From Deltaproteobacteria bacterium (GTDB lineage: Bacteria; Desulfobacterota; Binatia; Binatales; Binataceae), in contig JAKBMB010000024.1 in assembly GCA_021831785.1 (NCBI GenBank), positions 62,001-126,000 of the forward strand: 64,000 nucleotides of DNA. The letters are read 5' to 3'. The position numbers and the translations under genes were made by a program. The notes below the pieces were generated by a model, which saw nothing but the letters and a program-made list of their open reading frames with translations, was not told the DNA's origin and did no database searches. This document shows positions 62,001 to 64,000 of the stretch, in pieces. The stretch's first letter is position 1; each line of letters begins with the position of its first letter.

Positions 62001-63635
62001 GTGAAGCGTGAAATTATAATCAACCACGGCCCTCTTCAGACGCGCGCCGCGCTGCTTGAAGATGAGGTCCTGACCGAATTTTTTCTCGAGCCCGCCGGCC
62101 GTTCCAACCTGGCGGGAAATATCTACAAGGGCAAGGTCGTACGCGTGCTGCCCGGAATGCAGGCAGCGTTTGTCGCGATCGGGCTGGAGAAAAGCGGCTT
62201 TCTGCATGCCTCGGACTTCCTCAACGAGGTTGAGAGCTTCGGCGTCCTGGCCGAGACCGTGGCCGGGGACGACATCGAGACCGAACCGCTGGCCGAGGAG
62301 ACGGTGACCGGCGATGCGGAAGGCGACGAGGCGCCCTCTCCGGCGGCCTTGCCCGCCGCAAACGCCGCGAGCCGGGAAGGCAGTCGGCAGCGCTGGCGCT
62401 TTTTGCGCCGCTACCGAAGACCGATCGAGCAGAAACTCAAGCGCAACCAGGAAATCATCGTCCAGGTCGCCAAGGAGCCGATCGGCGACAAGGGCGCGCG
62501 CCTGACCTCGTTCGTCTCCTTGCCCGGGCGCCATCTGGTCTACCTGCCGACCAGCCGCCATATCGCCATTTCGCGCCGCATCGAGAACCCGGCCGAGCGG
62601 GCGCGCTTGCGCGCCGCGGTGCGGGCGATCAAACCCCCTCAAGGCGGCTTTATCATTCGGACCGCCTGCGAAGGGCTGAGCAAGCGGGAAATTCAGCGCG
62701 ACGTATCGTTTTTAACCAAGCTCTGGTCGTCAGTCGTGAAAAAGGCCGAAACCGACTCGCCGCCCGCCTTGCTTTACGCCGAGCCGGACTTGCCGATCAG
62801 GGTGGTGCGTGACCTTTTCGGCGCCGACGTCGAGCGCCTGTGGTGCGACGACCGCGAGACCTACGAGCAGATCGCCGCCTTCGTTCAGCAGTACATGCCG
62901 AGGCTACGCTCGCGGGTGGCCCTCCACGACTCGCCCGAGCCGGTCTTCGACCATTTTCAGATCGAGCCGCAGATCGAGCGGGCGCTCGAGCGGAAGGTCT
63001 GGCTTAAGTCGGGCGGCTACCTGGTCTTCGACCAAGCCGAAGCACTGACCGCGGTCGACGTCAACACCGGCCGCTTCGTGGGCACGCGCGACCAGGACGA
63101 AACGATGCTCCAGACCAATCTCGAAGCGGCCGAGGAATTGGTCAACCAGCTTCGTGTGCGCAATATCGGCGGGATTATCGTCGCCGACTTTATCGACATG
63201 GCAAAAGCGGGCGACCGCAAGAAGCTGACCGAAGCGCTCACTCAGGCGCTCAAACGCGACAAGGCGCGCGCCTCGATGCTCGAAATCTCGGACCTCGGGC
63301 TGGTTCAGATGACGCGCAAGCGCACGCGCGAGAGCCTCGAGCAGCTTCTTACGGAGAACTGTCCGCGATGTCAGGGACGGCGCGTGGTCAAATCCACGCC
63401 CACGCTGGCCGCCGAGGCGCTACGCGCGGTGCAGCGCGAAATGGGCCGGCGGGGCGGCGGCGTGGACATGCTCGTGATGCGGCTTAATCCCGAGGTGGCG
63501 CGCTACCTCTACGGACCGGGCGCCGCGGCGCTGGAGCACATCGAGCGGCGGCTCTCGCTTAAGATTGTGCTTAAGTCGACCGAAGAGCTTGCGCTGGGAA
63601 CCGTCGAGTTCGTCGCGGCCCCGGCCGCCGCGTAA
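62001..63635 (+). CDS. rng: Ribonuclease G/E family protein
   Basis: 544 residues from a GTG at 62001. The N-terminal S1 domain (GNIYKGKVVRVLPGMQAAFVAIG) is split by an acidic Ala/Pro/Glu-rich insert (about residues 85-130). The RNase H-like and 5' sensor parts follow, then the catalytic domain ALTAVDVNTGRFVG with the metal-binding Asp, NIGGIIVADFIDM with the second Asp, and the zinc-link CPRCQGR. It is an endoribonuclease for rRNA maturation and mRNA decay. The length is closer to RNase G than RNase E: the degradosome tail is absent. Confidence 0.92.
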   Translation: MKREIIINHGPLQTRAALLEDEVLTEFFLEPAGRSNLAGNIYKGKVVRVLPGMQAAFVAIGLEKSGFLHASDFLNEVESFGVLAETVAGDDIETEPLAEETVTGDAEGDEAPSPAALPAANAASREGSRQRWRFLRRYRRPIEQKLKRNQEIIVQVAKEPIGDKGARLTSFVSLPGRHLVYLPTSRHIAISRRIENPAERARLRAAVRAIKPPQGGFIIRTACEGLSKREIQRDVSFLTKLWSSVVKKAETDSPPALLYAEPDLPIRVVRDLFGADVERLWCDDRETYEQIAAFVQQYMPRLRSRVALHDSPEPVFDHFQIEPQIERALERKVWLKSGGYLVFDQAEALTAVDVNTGRFVGTRDQDETMLQTNLEAAEELVNQLRVRNIGGIIVADFIDMAKAGDRKKLTEALTQALKRDKARASMLEISDLGLVQMTRKRTRESLEQLLTENCPRCQGRRVVKSTPTLAAEALRAVQREMGRRGGGVDMLVMRLNPEVARYLYGPGAAALEHIERRLSLKIVLKSTEELALGTVEFVAAPAAA

Positions 63636-63797
63636 GCCGATTGGCGATTTTGCGCCCGGCTTTCGCGCCTCTCAACCCTCGGCGTCGAGTCGAAAAGACC
63701 CAGCCTCGCCGCGGCTGCGTCCCGAGCGGCGGGCAGTAGTTCTCGTCCGAGCGCGGCCAATCGCCTCGCCTCGCTCGCCGCCTGTCGGCATGCCGGG

Positions 63798-64000
63798 TTA
63801 TCGGTAGTTGATTAGTTCGAGCAGGTTGCCGTCGGGGTCGAGAAAGTACACGCAGTCATGGTCGCCCCAGTCGATCGGCGCGGCGCTCTCCACGCCGGCC
63901 GCCGCAAGCCGCTCGCGCGCAGAAGCAAAATCGTCGGCGCCCACGCGAAAAGCATGATGGCCCTTGCCCAGCGGAGAGCCGATAAGCGCCTTGCGCGCCT
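63798..64000 (-). CDS. VOC-family (glyoxalase/dioxygenase-like) protein, 3' part
   Basis: The frame runs off the right edge, so the 5' end is outside. The visible C-terminal 67 residues read GKGHHAFRV, RERLAAAGVE and the closing motif HDCVYFLDPDGNLLELINY, the last beta-alpha-beta unit of VOC domains with its metal-binding Glu in the LLELI strand. The specific reaction cannot be told. Confidence 0.85.
   Translation of the reverse strand, partial: ARKALIGSPLGKGHHAFRVGADDFASARERLAAAGVESAAPIDWGDHDCVYFLDPDGNLLELINYR

Overview
The window is one contiguous, mostly GC-rich bacterial chromosome segment. The informational block thrS-infC-rpmI-rplT-pheS-pheT-ihfA-merR, an SMC protein (not MukB), RNase G/E, and the mixture of acyl-CoA, F420/LLM-type, molybdenum-hydroxylase and nitrile-hydratase genes point to an environmental, uncultured-type bacterium of the former Deltaproteobacteria or a related lineage. 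Candidatus Binatota/Binatia would fit, but that placement is inference from gene content and not proven here. No rRNA operon, CRISPR array or complete phage is visible. One tRNA (Val-GAC) is present.

Layout. 1-4.5 kb: end of an ACAD10/11-type phosphotransferase gene, then a three-gene molybdenum hydroxylase (FAD, 2Fe-2S and Mo subunits) of the CoxMSL fold whose active-site loop is not that of CO dehydrogenase. 4.5-6.6 kb: a small membrane-protein pair, a heap of broken toxin-antitoxin genes and a MoaD/ThiS-like protein. 7-13.2 kb: a thiolase and a Gld-type ABC exporter operon (ATPase, permease, auxiliary protein, DUF4340 protein). 13.2-16 kb: holo-ACP synthase, a 3Fe-4S ferredoxin and a cobalt-type nitrile hydratase operon (beta, alpha, accessory). 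16.3-19.8 kb: a RecQ helicase fused to a ComF-like phosphoribosyltransferase, followed directly by a DprA/Smf-like protein. This is the most interesting candidate system in the window. 19.9-28 kb: guanidino-group-modifying enzyme, acyl-CoA dehydrogenase, SDR, HicB and FRG remnants, UDP-glucuronate decarboxylase, DegT aminotransferase, L,D-transpeptidase.

28-42.8 kb is an accessory zone. It has a membrane protein bracketed by diverged direct repeats, a PD-(D/E)XK-like protein, an IS256-family element, and what remains of a stress/energy island. In that island the P-type ATPase, Hsp20 and nicotinamidase genes are intact. PRPP synthetase (cut at the IS), triosephosphate isomerase (3' end only), the hydrolase-phosphoribosyltransferase fusion (several stops and frameshifts), an MFS transporter (internal deletion) and an HPF-cold-shock fusion (frameshift) are all broken. 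A broken BglII-type restriction gene closes the zone.

42.9-64 kb is core chromosome: CCA-adding enzyme, PerM-type permease, tRNA-Val, the translation block (with infC starting at a rare ATA codon), trehalose synthesis (otsA/otsB), a GT2 glycosyltransferase behind a strong leader hairpin, SMC, an HNH nuclease, RNase G/E and the end of a VOC-family gene.
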